From the NCBI GenBank assembly GCA_030728235.1, contig JANRAA010000299.1:7709-13888 (forward strand): DNA of 6,180 nt, read 5' to 3'. The stretch is from Flavobacteriales bacterium. Lineage in GTDB: Bacteria; Bacteroidota; Bacteroidia; Flavobacteriales_D; Sanyastnellaceae. This document shows, piece by piece, positions 4,582 through 6,180 of this stretch. How positions within the stretch are numbered: the stretch's first letter is position 1; every line of letters begins with the position of its first letter. The position numbers and the translations under genes were made by a program. The notes beneath the pieces were generated by a model. The model saw nothing but the letters and a program-made list of their open reading frames with translations. It did no database searches and had not been told where the DNA came from.

Positions 4582-5610
4582 ATGTACAAGTTCATAATCA
4601 AGCCAATTTTCTTTCTATTTCAGCCAGAAGTAGCTCATAACATGAGTTTTTACTTGTTAAGAGCCACACTTAGGATACCTGGAATGAAGTTTTTATTTCG
4701 CAGTCGTTTCGTAGTTAACGACGAGCGATTGAAGAGACGAGTCTTTGGGTTAGACTTTCCTAATCCTGTCGGGTTGGCTGCAGGTTTTGACAAAGACGCC
4801 ACATTGTTTAACGAGTTAGCTTGTTTGGGTTTTGGTTTTGTTGAGATTGGAACAGTAACACCCAAGCCGCAGCCGGGCAATGACAAGCCGCGTTTGTTTC
4901 GTTTGCCAAAAGATCGAGCCTTGATTAACCGCATGGGGTTTAACAACCACGGAGTTCATGCGGCAGCCGAGCGACTTAAACGTCGGAAAACAGGTATTGT
5001 TTTGGGTGGAAACATAGGCAAGAACAAGAATACGCCTAATGAAGATGCTATTTCGGATTATGTTATTAGTATGGAAGCCTTGCATCCGGTAGTGGATTAT
5101 TTTGTTGTGAATGTAAGTTCTCCGAACACACCTAATCTTCGTGCTTTGCAGGAGAAGGAGCCGTTGAAGGCGTTGCTAAACGAGCTTATGCTCCGCAACC
5201 GCACCACGGGCGCCCCTCGGCCCCTTCTCCTGAAAATTGCACCAGATTTGACAACTGAGCAGTTGGATGACATTATAGAAATCGTGATGGAGACCGGCAT
5301 TGATGGAGTGATAGCGACAAATACCACCATTGCGCGGGAGCCGCTTACAACAGCCGCTGCTGAAGTTCAAGAGATTGGGGCGGGCGGATTGAGTGGTTTA
5401 CCTGTTAAGGAGAAGAGCACCGAAGTTATCCGCTATTTGCATTCCAAATCGAACGGAGCATTTCCAATCATTGGAGTGGGCGGTATATCGAATGCGGAAG
5501 ATGCGCGTGAAAAGTTAGACGCCGGAGCGTCATTGGTTCAGGTGTATACCAGTTTTATTTATGAAGGACCGGCCTTGGCTTCGAATATAAACCAAGGGTT
5601 GCTTTCTTAA
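4582..5610 (+). CDS. pyrD: Dihydroorotate dehydrogenase (quinone), class 2
   Basis: PyrD oxidises dihydroorotate to orotate in pyrimidine synthesis and passes the electrons through FMN to membrane quinone. The 342-residue product has the class 2 N-terminal helical extension (MYKFIIKPIFFLFQPEVAHN onward, 1-40) that binds the membrane and forms the quinone tunnel. The barrel follows: NPVGLAAGFDKDA (61-73, K71 near FMN), EIGTVTPKPQPGN (88-100), INRMGFNN (115-122), NVSSPNTPNLR (177-187) with S180 as the catalytic base (class 1 enzymes use Cys), LLKIAPDL (216-223), GLSGLPV (269-275), and the FMN phosphate loops GVGGI (298-302) and YTSFIYEGP (322-330). I chose the ATG at 4582 over an in-frame TTG at 4567 because the latter lies at and within the -7 box and would add five residues not seen in relatives. 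The last codons share a TTAA with the converging ABC transporter gene. Codons 204-217 are strikingly GC-rich. Confidence 0.96.
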   Translation: MYKFIIKPIFFLFQPEVAHNMSFYLLRATLRIPGMKFLFRSRFVVNDERLKRRVFGLDFPNPVGLAAGFDKDATLFNELACLGFGFVEIGTVTPKPQPGNDKPRLFRLPKDRALINRMGFNNHGVHAAAERLKRRKTGIVLGGNIGKNKNTPNEDAISDYVISMEALHPVVDYFVVNVSSPNTPNLRALQEKEPLKALLNELMLRNRTTGAPRPLLLKIAPDLTTEQLDDIIEIVMETGIDGVIATNTTIAREPLTTAAAEVQEIGAGGLSGLPVKEKSTEVIRYLHSKSNGAFPIIGVGGISNAEDAREKLDAGASLVQVYTSFIYEGPALASNINQGLLS

Positions 5611-6180
5611 TCGAATTGTTGCATTTCAACAAGAGCTTTGTAGACACCGTTTTTTTCAATCAATTCGGCGTGTGAGCCTTGTTCAGCGATTTGTCCGTCT
5701 TTCACCACCACAATCAAGTCAGCCTTTTGAATGGTACTTAATCGGTGAGCAATTACGAGCGCCGTTCTGTTTTCCATCAGATTGGTAATCGCTTCTTGCA
5801 CGAGTTTTTCGCTTTGCGTGTCGAGTGCCGAAGTTGCTTCATCCAGAATCAGGATAGGCGGGTTTTTGTAAACCGCTCGCGCAATGGATATCCGTTGTTT
5901 TTGTCCGCCCGAGAGCTTACCACCACCATCTCCAACAACAAAGTCATACGTCCCTGGAAGATCTTTCACGAACTCTTCCGCGTTTGCTATCCGCGCTGCT
6001 TGCGCGACCTTTTCTATTGAAATCGAATCTGCACCGAGGGCGATATTTCCTGTAACGGTATCGTTGAAGAGTATAGAGTCTTGTGTGACGACCCCCATCA
6101 ATTTGCGCACATCGTTGATTTTACAATTTCTGATGTCGACCCCATCGATTTTTATTGCTCCTTCGGAGACATCGTAGAAA
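5607..6180 (-). CDS. ABC exporter, MsbA/multidrug type, nucleotide-binding domain (C-terminal 190 residues, runs off right edge)
   Basis: The minus-strand frame is open from the window edge (first full codon 6179-6177) to a TAA at 5609-5607, giving the last 190 residues of a protein likely near 600 long. It starts with FYDVSEGAIKIDGVDIR, just after the Walker A motif, which is off the window. Then come the Q-loop VTQDSILF (Q33), the ABC signature KLSGGQKQR (88-96), Walker B ILILDE (109-114, E114 as catalytic glutamate), the D-loop SALD, and the H-loop VIAHRLSTI (142-150, H145). The wording DGGGKLSGGQ and the end EKNGVYKALVEMQ are typical of MsbA-like homodimeric exporters with fused membrane domains, which move lipid A-core, lipids or drugs across the inner membrane. 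The membrane part is not visible, so the substrate cannot be given. All ATPase motifs in view are intact. It converges with pyrD, and the two stop codons share one TTAA. Confidence 0.93.
   Translation of the reverse strand, partial: FYDVSEGAIKIDGVDIRNCKINDVRKLMGVVTQDSILFNDTVTGNIALGADSISIEKVAQAARIANAEEFVKDLPGTYDFVVGDGGGKLSGGQKQRISIARAVYKNPPILILDEATSALDTQSEKLVQEAITNLMENRTALVIAHRLSTIQKADLIVVVKDGQIAEQGSHAELIEKNGVYKALVEMQQFD

Noticed and set aside
5616..5632. Hairpin TTGTTG-CATTT-CAACAA just after pyrD as a terminator
   Set aside because: The 6-bp AT-rich stem is weak, no T run follows on either strand, and it lies inside the ABC transporter coding sequence.
6108..6110. GTG as the start of a short ATP-binding protein
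   Set aside because: The same frame continues upstream to the window edge with typical ABC exporter sequence, so the GTG is an internal valine.

Overview
The window looks like chromosomal DNA of a Bacteroidota bacterium, probably from the Flavobacteriales. The main evidence is the promoter type. Several genes have the Bacteroidota -7 box TAnnTTTG just upstream, and their starts mostly lack a Shine-Dalgarno sequence. The gene content is mainly housekeeping and metabolism. I see no IS element, CRISPR array, tRNA or rRNA.

Left part (1-748, minus strand): the N-terminal 104 codons of a crotonase-fold enoyl-CoA hydratase/isomerase (PaaG-like) run off the left edge. Upstream of it lies a small STAS-like (DUF4325) gene followed by a clear intrinsic terminator. 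The two minus-strand genes are therefore separate transcription units, and the crotonase gene has its own TAnnTTTG box.

Centre (909-3717, plus strand): a tight three-gene operon. smpB (trans-translation factor) starts from a nearly leaderless promoter. bioA (DAPA aminotransferase, biotin synthesis) begins 2 nt after the smpB stop. A short beta-ketoacyl-synthase-like protein follows, with a complete Cys-His-His set. It starts at a TTG that overlaps the bioA stop and sits behind a strong Shine-Dalgarno. Its position right after bioA suggests a role in making the biotin side chain, but that is inference.

Right part (3714-6180): an unrecognised 183-residue protein (minus) converges on the synthase gene. 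Then comes a 316-base intergenic region holding a possible 25-codon membrane peptide and the pyrD promoter. pyrD (class 2, quinone-linked dihydroorotate dehydrogenase, pyrimidine synthesis) is on the plus strand. Converging on it is the C-terminal nucleotide-binding domain of an MsbA-type ABC exporter (minus), which runs off the right edge. Both convergent gene pairs end in the same way, with two stop codons sharing one TTAA.

The least ordinary points are the synthase in the biotin operon, the near-identical leaderless start regions of smpB and pyrD, the twin TTAA ends, and the possible tiny membrane peptide. I found no clearly novel multi-gene system.
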